From Phaseolus vulgaris (Eukaryota > Streptophyta > Magnoliopsida > Fabales > Fabaceae): a DNA stretch of 64,000 bases. Below are positions 1 to 13,334 of this stretch, one piece after another (the first letter of the stretch is position 1; each line of letters begins with the position of its first letter). The notes under the pieces were generated by a model. It searched no databases, had not been told where the DNA came from, and saw only the letters and a list, made by a program, of their open reading frames with translations. The translations under genes were made by a program, and so were the position numbers. The stretch covers positions 46,160,672 to 46,224,671 of the forward strand of contig NC_023759.2 in NCBI RefSeq assembly GCF_000499845.2, given 5' to 3'.

Positions 1-716
1 ACTAATACCTGTATTTTCTTCTCATGGCCTATTGTATTTCCTAATTTAATTAGATAAAAATAAATAAAAATAAATAACAAAGTTAAAATCTTATTAACCC
101 ATTTTTATATGAATTGTTTTAAATAAATAAAAGTAGAAAATGATAAATAATAAATTTCAAATACATATTAACCTATTTTTGCACTATTTAATTCTTTAAA
201 GGAGTAAGTTTTTATTTAATCAGCATAAAATTATCAATATTTTTTACCTAACCACACTTCTCTTTGCCAAACGCTCACTCATGATTACATAGATTGCCAA
301 AAGCCATAAATATTAACTCAGGAATATTAACAACTGTGTAAAAATCAATTACAAAAAGTCTTTATCTTTAAAACGCACCCAAATGAAATGAACTAAGGTT
401 AAGGCTTTTTATCTCAATTATAGTTAATTTGCACAAAAATCCTATGTTCCCATGAAGAGAAAAATTATCTAATAATACACTTTTTAATGCACTCTTTTAT
501 GCGATTGAATTTATTTAAAAATATATTTTTCCTTGGGTCTCACTGTCTCCGTACTTATGTGATTATTTTTAATTTTTTTTTTATGAAATTTAACTAATAA
601 CAAAATATGAGTTAAAAAAATAGAGATATATTAATATTCCCTCCTTTAGGTTTAAAATGTGATGGGTCATCTTTAGCCTTACAAATTATTGGGCTTCATT
701 CTCCATAATCAATATG

Positions 717-1085
717 GACTGTTTCTTCCTGCACCTCCATATCTTCTTCAGGCACCTCCATACACAACATAAAAATACATTTTTATCCTTCTTGTGCCAC
801 CTCCATAGAATAACTTCCGGATTATGTAATCTGGAAACGCATTTGGAAAAAGACTTCCAGATTACATAATCCAGAAGTTAAAAAAGACTTTCGGATTATG
901 TAATCTATAAAGTAATCATGCATCTGAAAAAAGACTTCTGAATTATATAATCCGGAAGCTAATTACAAATTTGAAAAATGACTTCCGAATTATGTAATCC
1001 GGAATATTACAGAGGGGTAGTTTTGGAAATACGAAAATCTTTGGAGGTGAGAGAAGAAGGTATGGAGGTGCAGGAAGAAGCAGCC
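717..1085. mobile_element. Mutator-like MITE, family A copy 1
   Basis: A 369-bp non-autonomous element. It begins GACTGTTTCTTCCTGCACCT and ends with the near-inverse, so it has terminal inverted repeats of about 25 bp. It is flanked by a perfect 9-bp direct repeat, ATCAATATG, at 708-716 and 1086-1094; a 9-bp target duplication is the hallmark of the Mutator (MULE) superfamily. The interior is built from repeated near-palindromes of the type CTTCCGGATTATGTAATCCG. No transposase is encoded, so movement would need an autonomous MULE elsewhere. The short reading frame crossing the right end is element DNA, not a gene. Confidence 0.88.
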
Positions 1086-1880
1086 ATCAATATGTTGTTT
1101 CTTTTTCCACCCTATAACTCCCATGTGCACTCCATAAAATTCATAATACCCAAATTACCCTTATTTTTATTATACGGCAATGGAGTAGGCATGCCATTGT
1201 TGGTTTTTGTTGAGGTTGGTGTGGAGAGCTCATGGAGGAGATGGAGGTGTTGAGAGGTAGATTTTGACACTATTTGATCTAAAGTGATAAAGTGATGATC
1301 ACTAAGCTTAAAGATGAGTAGTTGTTTCAGTTTTTTTTTTTTTTTCAAACAATGTAAGTATTGTTTTTGGGTTGGAGTTCATCTTGGATTATGTAATTAG
1401 AAGAATCTCGAAGTAAAAAGTGTTTATTTTCAGAATGAACAATCAAAAGTAAAAATTATGTTTCAAATTATTCAATCAAAATTAAAATTAACTTTTGAAT
1501 TGCATAATTTGAAACACAATTTTTAAATCAAATTTAATTTTTAAATTCTACAATTTATAATAGATTTCTGTAATCTATAAATCAAATTTTGCAAATAGTT
1601 TTGAGATTGTGAAATCTGAAGATCATTTCCAAATTACACATTCTAAAAAAATCTTAAAAAATGAATTTCAAAATATTACACAACTAAAAAAATGAAACAC
1701 AAGAAAAGAGAGAAGAGTGAGCACCGAGAGAAAAGGAAAACATATGAAGGACAAACAACATGTTTAGGGACAATTTGGTATTTTACTCACCCTTATATAG
1801 GTTTGTGAATGGACATTATGGGGCGCAAAAAGTAAAAGCCCAGTATGCATGTGTAATTTGGGCCAAACAAATACTTCTCC

Positions 1881-2249
1881 GATTGATTCTTCCTGCACCT
1901 CCATACCTTATTCTCTCACCTCCATAAATATTCGAATTTCCAAAAATGTCCCTTTATAACATTCCAGATTATGTAATTCAGAAGTCATTTTTCAAATTGT
2001 TAATTAGCTTTCGGATTACATAATCCAGAAGCCTTTTTTCATATGCATGATTACTTTCTAGATTACATAATCCAGAAGTCTTATTTAGCTTATGGATTAT
2101 GTAATCCGAAAGTCTTTTTTTCAAATGAGTTTCCAGATTACATAATCCGGAAACTACTCTATAGGGTGACACAAGAAGAATAAAAATATATTTTCATGTT
2201 GTGTATGGAAGTGGCAGAAGAAAATATGGAGGTGCAGGAAAAAACAGTC
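1881..2249. mobile_element. Mutator-like MITE, family A copy 2
   Basis: Same family and same length (369 bp) as the copy at 717-1085, with matching termini (GATTGATTCTTCCTGCACCT at the left, ending AACAGTC). A perfect 9-bp target duplication, TACTTCTCC, lies at 1872-1880 and 2250-2258. The interior carries the same GGATTATGTAATCC-type palindromes. The 795 bp between this copy and the previous one holds no recognisable gene. Confidence 0.9.
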
Positions 2250-2258
2250 TACTTCTCC

Positions 2259-5200
2259 AACTTACAATGGATTAAAGCCCAAGTCATATTTCTCGCAAGC
2301 TGCAACTAGAAAAAGCCCACATAGGACATAAGTTTTAAGCATTAATGAGATGTAAAATGTTGTTTAAACTTGTTAATCTTTGAATCGATACAATTTTAGA
2401 TGAGTTTTAAAATGTTTTGATATTTTTTGGTATATTTTTATTCAATACAAGATACTATCACTCAAGTAAAAAGAAGGCAAAAATATTTAATTTTTTATTT
2501 ATTTAATGTATCTTCACTCAATCTAGATTTTCACTTCTTAAGTAAAAAAATTTGCTAAGCTAAAATTTTTGACAAAAACTAATTTGCTTTTATATTGTTA
2601 AATTTTACTTAAATATAAATTGCATCACTTAAACAACTTTTAAACGATAAAATTGATATATTTTAATATTAAAAAATGTTATATATAAATAGATGAAAAT
2701 AATTTAAAATTATATTATGCATATATATATATATATATATAAATTTAAAATGATATATTTGATTGAATTGATGTATGATATGTTGAATTTGAATTGGTTT
2801 GATTAGAGTTGTTGGTATTGAGTAAATGAGCATAATATATATCATTTTCTTTCATTAATGATCTAAATCATGTAGATAATATATGTGATGTTGATCAAAA
2901 CCATGATTTAGACTAGGTGTTAGTCTTTGTTAGAATATAGTTAATACAATTTTTTTGAAAAACATTTAATATTCCATATTAAAAAAATTCTTTTATTATA
3001 ATTATTTTATATACAAACATGTGGATATGCAATCTCAAGAGTTAAACTTAGAATAGATCATGATAATAAAACTTACTATGTTTTGGATAAATATATATGT
3101 TAAATAGAGTGTCACAATGAGTAATATGAAATACATTTTAGTTGAAACGGTGAACATGACCAATATTTTAGGCTAAGTAGGCATTTGAGAAACTGAGAAA
3201 GGTTAGAGAAAGAACATATATGAAAACATAGCAAGAAGAAGACTTTGATAGTGTGATATTAATGCACAATTTTCAGATCACTCATTGTTAATAGAAAGAA
3301 TTTTCAGATCACCGACCAAAAGGTATTCACAACAATAAAGCCTCTCAATTCCAAGCTATTTTGCTCCTACATTTTATAGTGCTGTTATAAAAAAATAAAA
3401 TTAATGCGATTTAAGTTATTGTATTATAGGTAAACTTGAAGAATCTAATTTCAAACATTGGCTTATGATTGAGTTTTCAACTTCAACACCGCATATGAAG
3501 CACTCATTGTATGTTTCCTTTAACTGGACCAAAAAACAACGCAAAACAAAAATCCTTTGTTTTCTGTTCCATGTCAATGGGAAACCTTTGCCTCAACGTA
3601 GCTCCATTATTGAATGTGTTTTTTTTAGGTAAAAAGAAGCCCATTGGGATATTCGAGAAACGTTAGAAAGAGACCTCACTGGCTGCTAATTTCGTAGGAT
3701 ATTTTCATATAGGAAGACGACAATGTCATATATGCAGTAGTTGCCAAGGGGACCAAAACGTGTGGGGACCAACAAATTTCTTCACTTTGGGAAGTGTGGC
3801 ACCTACCACGACGATGCACAGTTCATGCATGAATATAATCATAACTCAACCAACCCATCTGCAACTAACGTCTCCCTTAGAACTTATGCATATTTATTAC
3901 CATTATTTATGTGGCACAATCAAGACCTTTTTGCAAGAGAATGACACATGCCCTACTTACCACTACGCTCTTCAATGCCCTGTTTGTCAGTGCGTACAAA
4001 TTGTTTGATAGCAGTAAGCAGTAGCAGCTCCTCGGACAACTTCGTATTCCTTTTTCTTTTCTATGCTTAGCTAGTTAGTTCAAAGATTTAAAACCAATAT
4101 AGTACAATAGTATCACCTCTTTCTTCAATCATGCTCAAACTTCGGACTTTCCTTTCATTTCTCAGACATAAACAGTACCAAGATGGGTTAGATGTGAGAT
4201 GACCATATCAGTGAAAACTTCAACATAGCAAGATTTTTTTTATCAAGGAAACGAAAAGGAAAAAAGAAAAACTATTGATCGTTAAAAGCAATAGCATTCC
4301 GGCAAATAATCCAAGGTATTCACTGAGTCGTGTAGTATTCTCGCAACTTTTTTTATTTTATTTTGATATATACACCTCACACTTCCGTAAATGTCTGAGA
4401 AATGTCTACAATTAATATTCTACATCTCTATATCATTTTAGCATTCATAGTGTTAGAAAAGTGCTAGAAACACACTTTCTCTATAATGACAAAGAATGCG
4501 TCAGAGAGTGTGTTTTTAGCATTTCTCTAATGTGTAACAAGGAAAAACAATTTGTGGAAGCTTACATTTTGCTGGAACGTTAACATCATCCAAGCTACTG
4601 TGTTTCTAAAACAACTACAGAAGAATGCTTTAGCCAGTAAAATGACTCCTTCTTCATGTATCTTTTCTGCTCCATATATACTTCAAATGCTAAAGATATC
4701 TGTCCAACACGATATCAATGCTTTAAGTAGACATGATATGGAAATGAAGAGACGATAGTACATTATCAGATTTATAAGATGAGATCAAAACATATATAAA
4801 TTTTTTGAATATTACAAGGTTCCTATAAGACAAGAACTGTCTCCTATGCATTGCATTCAATCAAATGCCAATGGACTAAATTATGACTGAAAGTTACATA
4901 TACATAACCTGGCAATATGGATGAAGACAGAACAGAATAGATTTTTAGAACTAATTGCTGTTTCATCAACACATACTTCAGTATTTACCAGACAATTAGT
5001 CTGATAAATTAGACAGTCTGTGTCCTTTGCTTGTGCACTTAACACTTCTATTTACCCGCTTTTTGCTGAATCAACACTTAGCAGAGCTTATTGTTCTAGA
5101 ACTACTATTCTGTTAAGAGAAATTTAAAAGTGGGAAAAGCACATGCAGACTTGGCTGAGTTCAGATCCAGTAACATATCCCCCTTGACAGAACAAGGAAC

Positions 5201-5726
5201 AATGAAATTGCATAAGATACAAGGTGTTCTTTTTGTCACAAATCCTCAGGTAGCACTTTCTCAGTTGTTATACTCAGCCTTCACATTCTCAGAATATTCA
5301 AACATTACGAAAAGTATAACTTGCTTTCACTTGCTCCCCCGGAATGTTCAACACCTGTTCATACCAATTTAAGGAGTCCACAGTCTATCTTAAGTTTTTT
5401 CATCAACATTATTATTTAATAATCAACATGACAAAAATCTAAGTCCACAAGAAACTCTACAAACACGATGCCAAAGACCCCAGTGAATTAGATTTTGATT
5501 TACAGCAGACTGCACCTATTCCTCTACCTCAGGTGCAATCAATTATGGTGCAAAGGGAATAATAAAAAGACTAGTGTCAACTATATTGCAAGAAAATGTC
5601 TGTATATAATATCCTAGCTCTGGATCCAAGGATGCGTCACTTGCAAAATACAAGAGACATGTTACATAATGTATGTGATTTGAGCTGGGAATTATAGTTA
5701 TGGTGTCATACCAGCCTACCATGATT
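2259..5726. other. intergenic, no gene recognised
   Basis: AT-rich DNA with scattered short reading frames that show no family motif and no splice-compatible neighbours. It contains the TA microsatellite described separately. It forms the downstream flank of the CONSTANS-like gene. Confidence 0.5.
2720..2741. repeat. (TA)n microsatellite
   Basis: An uninterrupted run of about eleven AT/TA dinucleotides in AT-rich intergenic DNA. Confidence 0.9.
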
Positions 5727-8700
5727 TTAGTGTTCCTGCTCCATCTTGGCAAATCGACCCTTGACTCTCACCCTACTTTCTGCACGAACTTTTCGTGATT
5801 CATACCTTATGTGCTTGTCATATCTGTTGTTTTCCATATAAAGTATGTCAATTTAATAATTATATACTAATCAACAAGATCACATTTCACACAAATGCTT
5901 GCAGTTCATAATTCATATTAATCAACAAATTAATATAGCAAGGAGATTAGAAGGCCTTCCTATTACAGAAGCAAACTACACTTCACAGTAAATGGTGATA
6001 ACAAATAATAAGAGCATTCTTCCAGAAAAAGTCTGAGCTGAACTCTCAGTCAATAAATCAACATATTGGAGTGAAACAGTCAGATAATAATGATTCATTC
6101 TTATTATCTCTCAAAGCTATATCCCACAATTCTACTTGTGGTTGTGGCCACTGTTATAAAACATATGCCTAAGAGGATTTAAAGCTTGTCCTGTGTAAAA
6201 ATGGAAATGAATATAACTTATACAATATATAACAATGCATGTTCTGGGTAAAGACTTGGAATAAGGTCTAGTGAGAAATTAACATGAGAAATTGGGCAGC
6301 TCAGCAAGTATTAAAAATTAAGAAAATAGATACCTCTCACATACACACACAGAGAGCAAGCAAAAGATGATGTAATAGTAATACCTTCTTGTTTTCTTCT
6401 TCTGTTTATACCGTAATAATGCAGAATCTCTTTCTTGGCTTGTTAACTCACATGCAGCAGCTTTGGGAGTAGTTGGTAGGGTTTCAGAGTTGAGAGAAAT
6501 GGATAGATTCCCTCCCTTGTCGACAAAGGTGTGGGTTTCCCCAACATAAGTAGATTGTTTAACTAGAATTTCTTCAGTATAAGTTCTCAATGATGGGTCC
6601 GGAGGAACAACTTGATACATAGGCTCAACGCTTTCTCTATGCCACTGAAATACACAGTCAATATGGCAGAACAATTATTTTTTTAATTAAATAATTTCAA
6701 GAGGGATGTCATACACCATGCACAATGAAGAAGGCATCGTTGAATGGTTCTACCATTAAAAGAGCAACCAAATGATTGAGCCCATCCATAAGACAAGAGA
6801 CTAAGGCCAGCCACGGGAAATAACAAAACAAGATAGATGTTGCTGGCGATAGGTTTTGAAAGATTTATCATAACAGAGAAAATTCGGAGTCAAAATTAAA
6901 AGAATGCTGGACCTTTAAATAAGTTTCTCTAGGGGAAACTGAACTCAATTTCAAAATAAGTAAAAATGTACGAGGTGAAATTATTTTCCAGTCAAAGTCA
7001 AATTAAAGTGTATTCAGGGTATGATTCATGACCCATCGTTACATCACATGCAACCTAACTATAGGAAAAGTCATATTTCACTATTATTCTCATTTTATAA
7101 GAGCAAAATCCTCGCATAAGACCCAGTCAAATGCTTGACTAAATCAAGCCATCGGTCATGTTTCCCGGCTATGACTCCAGACATCTTACAAGAAGTCCGA
7201 GAATCTGCCACCGAAACCCTTTCAGCAATATAAGTGCCAATATCGTACTACCCCCCAGGTTAATCTTATGAACACTCCTGCAAATCAGTTAAGATGCCTG
7301 TAGATATCAAAATTTTATGCGAGTAATTTCTTATTGAACAATCGCAATCACAAGTAAGGTAACTCTCTCCTATTTAACAAATTCGAATATAGTCTCCATA
7401 AAATTCACATATATAACTTTAATATGAAAAATCAAAATGTTAAAACAAGCAAACCTAATCTAGAAACAAAAAAGTCCATCCCTTGTAAACATGCAGATAG
7501 GCATTACACAGTTGGTAAAAACAAAGAACCCGTTGTCATGTATCAGCACCAGCATTGACTAGAAAACACAAGTACAAAACAAGTGAAGTAAAAGCTTTAC
7601 CTCGTGATAAGGAATGATATCAGCCTCCACGTCACGTTCAAAAGCCGAGGACAAGTTTCCTGGTTGCACACTTTGTTCAGGATCCAATGGCTCAGACTTG
7701 GCCAATTCCCGAAGCTGACTAAGAATCTCTTCTCTGTGTCGCCCACAAGCAGCCTTCCGATTCTGAATCAATAACAATACCCAGAACAAGTTAAAATTGT
7801 AGCAATAGACACAGTTTTTCACATCCGAATAATCCACTCTCCCATAAAACAGCCACAACTAATTAAAAAAATTGTTAACATTTTTCACTCTTCACCAACC
7901 AATCCCAAGTTCAGAAAACAAAACCTGAACAAAAAAAAAAACAAGAAATCCTACCATGTTTCAGAACAAATACATTTTTCACTCTCCACTGCATTTTCCA
8001 TTTTTCAGCACCCAAACAAGGGAACAAAATATCTCACATTGACATGTAATAAGTAAAAAATGTTGTATATAAACGGAAGACAAGTCTCATTCCATAAGGT
8101 AACTTTTAAATCCAAATTCTTTGATGACATCGGACAATATGTTGATAATAGTTGTCAAGTTTATTATGTGTTGGACTAACAGCAACTATCGAGCCCTCTA
8201 ACAAACTCTAAGATGGAAGTAGAAGGACTCCCGAGTCACCCATTATTACGCAATTATCAAACTAGCTGCAGATCTTCAGTCCTGTGAACTTCACGAGATC
8301 GAAATTCAAAGAAAAAGTATCTTTTTACAGCAATTCTGCCTCCATAATTCATACATGTATGTACCTTAGGCAGGGGAGGAACCTCCATGGCCTGAAAGCT
8401 ATGAGAAGAAGCAGAAGAACAAATCAAATCATCAATCGTAACAATAGAAGGCGCATCCCAAACAAACAAATCCGAAAGCCCTTCAATCTCACACCCGAGG
8501 AACCCATCAGCGGCACTTCCCTGAGGCGAAGAAAGCAGCGATTTTTTGCTGAGATCCCCAAACCCCACGACAGATAAGAGTTCGGAGACCGAAGGGCAAC
8601 CGGTGAAGCCTTCGAGGGGCCTCCGTTGGTGAAGGGAATCGGAGAGCGCGGGGTTGTGCTTCTCCCAGTCGCAATTCTGACAGAGAACAGAGGTGTCGGT

Positions 8701-8904
8701 GGAACAGAGTATGGTGGCAGGGGAATCATCGCATGCATCGCAGAGCAGCGTACGCGTGTGCTTGGAGAAGAGCTGGTTGGTGGAGTGAACCTCGCGGTCG
8801 CAGGAGAAACAGAGTTTGGCCGAATCGGCTCTGCAGTAGAGAACCGCCGTGGAGTGGCCACAGTAGTCGCAGGGTCGCGCTGGTTTGGGCGGTTCAGCGG
8901 TCAT
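5727..8904 (-). CDS. CONSTANS-like protein with two B-boxes and a CCT domain, four exons
   Basis: A predicted nuclear transcriptional regulator of 352 residues. Exons (minus strand) are 8904-8365, 7762-7601, 6644-6385 and 5823-5727. All junctions are GT-AG and the phases join. Exon 1 starts at [11 protein letters not shown] and holds two B-box zinc fingers (about residues 12-54 and 55-97), with the CDYC, CFSC, CDAC and CQNC cysteine pairs and the DREVH and DWEKH signatures. A variable middle follows. The CCT domain (about 305-347) is split by the last intron: [13 protein letters not shown] lies at the end of exon 3, and [17 protein letters not shown] through VKGRFAKM in exon 4, followed by TAA. 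Two B-boxes with this spacing plus CCT place it in the COL9-COL15-like part of the BBX family, which modulates flowering and light responses in other plants. Domain assignment is firm; the exact subgroup and role are inferred. A long ORF on the opposite strand is a shadow. Confidence 0.93.
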
Positions 8905-9619
8905 GGCTGCGATGGTGATGAGTTTTGTGAGTGAGGGTTTAGGGAAGAATTTGGGAATGGGTGTTGGAAGATTTTAGAAAAGAGACACCTTGATGGATGG
9001 ATATTCATCATTTGTTTTTCTTGGAGATCAAGAACTACTTTATAAAATAATCCACTTTTTTTTTTTTTTAAACAAAATTTGTCCTTTTGAAATCAATTCT
9101 GTGATTGGGACTAAACTCATCCTTTTTTTATTATCTCCATAAATTATCGATTTAAGTATTTAATTAAGCTGGTTACTCAGTCATACTCTTTGTTGAACTA
9201 TAGTACTACAGTTTGATTAGTGCTGATTAAGGATAATTAATTGCCACTTTCCACGTATTGAGGCAGATTCTTAATTTATTAATTAAAAATTGATTTGATG
9301 AAGATACGATGCCTAAGAGAGTGGGACCCATACGCACGGTCATGTTTGACAGAAAGTGTTAATATAAAAATCAAATTAAAAGATATTTGTGCTTGTTCAT
9401 CACAGATTCTTATTATTTTACTGAATCATTGTTATATGTACGTTAATCATTGTTTAATTTAATATTATGATTGAGAGTTGGATTTGACTAATAACAGTTG
9501 TTAAATAACTCACGAACCAACGAAGTTTCTCGATATTTATTATAAGTGTCTTTTTTTTTTAATTTTCCATGTTGTTAGAAAACATTTTTGTGACAAAATT
9601 TAAAATTAAATATCTTATT

Positions 9620-9965
9620 ACTATTTAACTCAATCCCATAAAATCACTCTGAATACATCTACTTATATATAATGAAATGTGTTATAATCTTTAATCGATT
9701 TAAGATCTCCAACACACTCCTCACGTCGAGAGTGACAACTTATATGCGTAGGATAACATGTTTTAGGTAGGTTTGATAACGGTCCGATAGCGGATGGCCT
9801 AATAAGGCCAACAAACACTCGTTAGAATAAGTTCGAAATGACTCTGATACCATATTACGATATGAACTTTAAGTCTAACTCAATCCCATAAATGTAACTC
9901 ATGAGACTTGCACTCATTTATATAGAATGAAATGTCATAATTTCTAATATATGTGGAGAATATTT
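9620..9965 (-). mobile_element. TRIM-type miniature LTR retroelement
   Basis: Read on the minus strand, a first LTR-like segment (about 9965-9853) is followed immediately by TGGTATCAGAGT (9852-9841), the primer-binding site for initiator Met-tRNA. A short non-coding internal stretch follows, then a purine-rich end before TGTTGGAGATC, where the second LTR-like segment begins (9714 down to about 9620). Both LTRs carry the motif TGGGATTGAGTTA. No gag or pol is present, as expected for a terminal-repeat retrotransposon in miniature. Outer boundaries are approximate and no target duplication was identified. Related copies occur near 21.8, 43.8, 45.5 and 61.1 kb. Confidence 0.75.
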
Positions 9966-12244
9966 GTAAAAATTCTGATAAATTTACAAAAACTTTGAAA
10001 ATTATTTATAGATGTGACATATAACTAACATAATGTTTTAATGGTTTCTATTTTCCAAAATCCACCTTCTTAAATTTTTAACCGAACCAAACTCATTTTA
10101 GGATTTAAAAACAATAAATGATTCTTTTTAGAAAATTACTAGATATTTCGGATGTGTCATAAATGGTTTCACACAACCAACGTCATTCACAAAAGTTTCC
10201 CTGGAAGAGAAAAAATTAATAAGCCAACATAACAGGATACAAAAATAAATAAAAACACATGTATCCTGGCAGATAATAAATATGGCAAGTAGGAATGTTA
10301 TAATATTTAACCTACGAAAATATTCATTACCTTTTTGATAATTTTATATTCATTTTATGCTTTTATTTAGATTTATGAAATTAATTTGTTTTATTTAAAT
10401 TTATAAATTTTATTTGAACTACTTCTTTAGAACGGGCTTCTTCCTACTTATTGTGATTATTGATTGAGTTTTTTTAATTTAAACTTTATATTTTTCTCTC
10501 TAGTCTTATATATTTCATATTCATATTATTAAAAATAAAAAATATAATTTCATTAGATGCAAATTTTATCTTATAAAGTTGAATTGGACTTAAATTCTCT
10601 TCCAATATGAAATCAGAGTTATTTATAATCTATCATATAGAGTTTGTTGGACTTATTAATGTTATCATGTCATCTATAAATATATAGTTTCACATATGAG
10701 TTATTAAATTTTGACGTGAGAAAGATGAACTGAAAATCTCACATTTACTAAAAATAAAAACATTTTATAATATATAAGTGGGTGGAAACTTCACTTATAT
10801 ATTTCATTCCTCTTAATTTTGTCAAAGTATCTAATTTATTCCACTAAACATACTTAATAAAAAAAGGGAGTAAAAAGTCTAAGAAATCAATGTTAAGGTT
10901 TGATTAACCAATTCACAAAATTATCAAGAAATTCAATTATTTTTGGATCATGCATGCCTCTTTTAAATTCACAAGGCATTTGATCTTTGACAACGTTGAT
11001 TTTTGCACCCTTTACAAAAAAAAAAAGAGTTAAATAAGAATATAACAAAAAAAAAAGGTAAAACTAAGATTACCAAAAGTGGTAAATTTCCATTGAATAA
11101 TTTTTTGATTGCATAGTAGAAAAAATGTGTAATTAGCTTCATCATTGATATCGCATTAAACTTATTGTGATAATGTCTAAATGAATCTTAAACAATTAAC
11201 TTACCATTGACTTAGGATTACTACATATAGGATTCATCTCATGTATCAAAGCACAAAGAAAAAACTGTAGCATCATTAATTGATTATATAGTCCAATATT
11301 TTAAATAGATTTTTTTTAAACTTTGAACTCTTGCATATATATTCAATCATCTGTTAATGGTAATTGAATAAATGTGCATGTCAAAACTTATGTAATTGGT
11401 TTAATGGATTAAATATAATGGATTGGTAGTTTATTTGTTTGTGACCTTAATAAGTCAAACACAAACAAAATAATCAATTAATTAATTTGACCTTCATCAA
11501 TCTAACATCAACATTACATACGTATTCATTTAAGACAATTAACAAAATATTAATTTAATTATTAAATAGAAAATTTTAGAATATTACATTTTTCATCCGT
11601 TATTGGTGCTTGATTGAAAGAGTTTACAAATATGTCATGTAGGAGTTATTATTGCTTTATACATGTGCATTATAGATTAGAACAACTTTTTCAAGTAACC
11701 ATGTTGACACCAAAAACAATTTTATTTATTTCTAGTTATATTTTTTAATTCATATCCAAAATTTTGTTGGTTTCTCTAAGCTTTTTGATATCAAATTCAT
11801 TATTAAACTTTATAATTAAGAATTCAATAGATTAATTAAAAACATATTTACTTTTGGATTAAATTGTTTATTTTGTAAAAAAAAAAAATGAGTGGATGTC
11901 ATTTATTAGTATAAGATCTGAATAATTCTTCCTTTCTTTTCCTCTTTTTTTTATATGTTTTTTTTCTATCTCTCTTCTCTATTCATTTTCTTTCTCACAC
12001 CTTATCTATTCTAAAATCTGATCACGTCATGTTGTACTTAAGGAGTCAGGGCACATTTCCACCCGATCAAATTTTGAAACAAAGTAAGTTCATTTTTACT
12101 CTAAAGATTCTTTATTCTTTGTTTTTCTTTATGATTTAGTCATCCGTCTTAGTGGGTCAGTTGAGAAAAATGTTTCTTTCAACTTAATTAAGCTAGTAGT
12201 AAAACTTGGTAATGTTTGAATAACTTGTTTTAGATCCCTAGATT
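9966..12244. other. intergenic, no gene recognised
   Basis: AT-rich sequence without coding features. Text around 10560-10830 (TCCAATATGAAATCAGAGTT and the downstream TATATAAGTGGGTGGAAACTTC) looks like a badly decayed TRIM-type LTR and primer-site remnant, but it is too diverged to delimit. Confidence 0.4.
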
Positions 12245-12260
12245 TTAGAATGGTTCTCGT

Positions 12261-13028
12261 TTTTTTTTATCGGCAATAAAAAAATAAATAAATGGGAACC
12301 ACTTCAGGGGTGGTTCAACCCTTATACATAAAGAGCAAAACACCTTACCATACTCCTTGTACCTGAGTGGAGAGATGGGGCCCAGGCACGGTCGGTTGAC
12401 GTGGTGCAATTGCTGACGTGTTGACCTTCTTCTCCTCTGGTCGACTGTCCTTTCTTGCTGTCTCCTTTGATCGGTCGTCCCTTCGTGCTATCCACTTCGG
12501 TCGGGCGGGGGAGGGTACCTGCGAAGGCACTCCGACGCTCAAGTAAGTATGAGATTCTAAGCGCAGTTTCGTAAGTGAATGAAAACGTACCTTTCTCTGG
12601 CTTGAGCACAGTATTTATAGGATTGCCTAATGGGCTTTCTATCCCTTGGGCTCAGGGTGGTTATGGATATGTCTTGTCAGTCGTGCTCCGGAATACCCGG
12701 GGAACATATCTTCTCTAAACGCATATTCCTTATTCTTCGGAGGTGTATCTTAACCACCTTAGCTTGTCACATAAATGCCCTTACATTTATTGTGTATACG
12801 GCCGGTCGGCCACGTGTGTACGTTTCCATTTAGTGTATAAGGCCGGTCGGCCACGTGCGTTCGTTTCCATTTAGTGTATAAGGCCGGTCGGCCACGTGCG
12901 TTCGTCCGGTGCCTACCAGTACACTCCTACCACGAAACACCTACCTGAATATCTAAGGAACAACCAAACTAACTATAAGAAAACATTAAATTATCATCCT
13001 CATACAATCCACTGGGTTCAAAATCCAA
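12261..13028 (-). mobile_element. SINE-like/non-LTR retroposon copy 1, split by a solo LTR
   Basis: A perfect 16-bp direct repeat, TTAGAATGGTTCTCGT, flanks this interval (12245-12260 and 13029-13044). On the minus strand the element ends GATAAAAAAAA directly against the repeat, so it has a 3' A-tail. A long target duplication plus an A-tail is the mark of target-primed reverse transcription. Just before the tail is a small hairpin, GAACCAC..GTGGTTC, within TATAAGGGTTGAACCACCCC. Without the internal solo LTR (12358-12923) and its duplicated 5 bp, the element is only about 200 bp. A second copy with the same 3' end lies at 15454-15624. A clear pol III A/B box pair in the correct orientation was not found, so a 5'-truncated LINE is the alternative. 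Confidence 0.75.
12358..12923 (-). mobile_element. solo LTR, same family as the one at 57.8 kb, inserted in the retroposon
   Basis: On the plus strand it runs from TGTACCTGAG to CCAGTACA and is flanked by the 5-bp duplication CTCCT (12353-12357, 12924-12928). In its own (minus) orientation it starts TGTACTGGTAGG and ends CCACTCAGGTACA, with a TATA-like CCTATAAATACTG followed by GAGCGTCGGAGTGCCTTC. The same GAGCGTCGGAGTGCC text occurs in the solo LTR at 57810-58520. The upstream part holds three 41-bp tandem units rich in GGCCGGTCGGCCACGTG (about 12800-12908). No internal retroelement region or second LTR is present, so it is a recombination remnant. Assignment to Ty3/gypsy is a guess from overall style; short frames inside it are not genes. 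Confidence 0.85.
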
Positions 13029-13310
13029 TTAGAATGGTTCTCGTACCTAAACAAAATATTTCTCAGGATAAGGAATTATAAGTAAGGAAAACTAACTTTA
13101 ACTTTCAATAGTACCCTAGTCTATAAGATATGAATATGGAGGGACGTGGTTCCAATATTCAATTTCTCTTGTTTGTTTGTTTATATGTTGTGTTGTTTGT
13201 TTATATATTATTTAACTTTTATAAATATTAGATTTTGATAGTTTGAAAGTTAATTATTGTTGGAAAAGTTCTTGAATTGTATGAATTTTTAAATGTAATG
13301 TGGTTGAATG

Positions 13311-13334
13311 ATATATATATATATATATATATAT
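13311..13334. repeat. (AT)n microsatellite
   Basis: A twelve-unit AT dinucleotide run in intergenic DNA. Confidence 0.9.

Noticed and set aside
717..1085. Regularly spaced palindromes resembling a CRISPR array or a miRNA precursor
   Set aside because: Spacing and repeats vary, the unit sits between Mutator-type ends with a 9-bp duplication, and the host is a plant. It is an internal feature of a MITE.
978..1253. Open frame of 91 codons
   Set aside because: It starts within a MITE and runs over its terminal repeat; there is no protein similarity that I can see.
8284..8934. Several plus-strand open frames over 60-100 codons
   Set aside because: They lie antisense to the first CONSTANS-like exon, whose GC-rich coding sequence leaves other frames open. 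They show no motif.
12322..12609. Minus-strand frames including one starting MSVGVPSQVP
   Set aside because: They lie inside a solo LTR with a target duplication. The same start at 58334 sits at the equivalent place in the other LTR, so the similarity reflects shared LTR sequence and not a gene.
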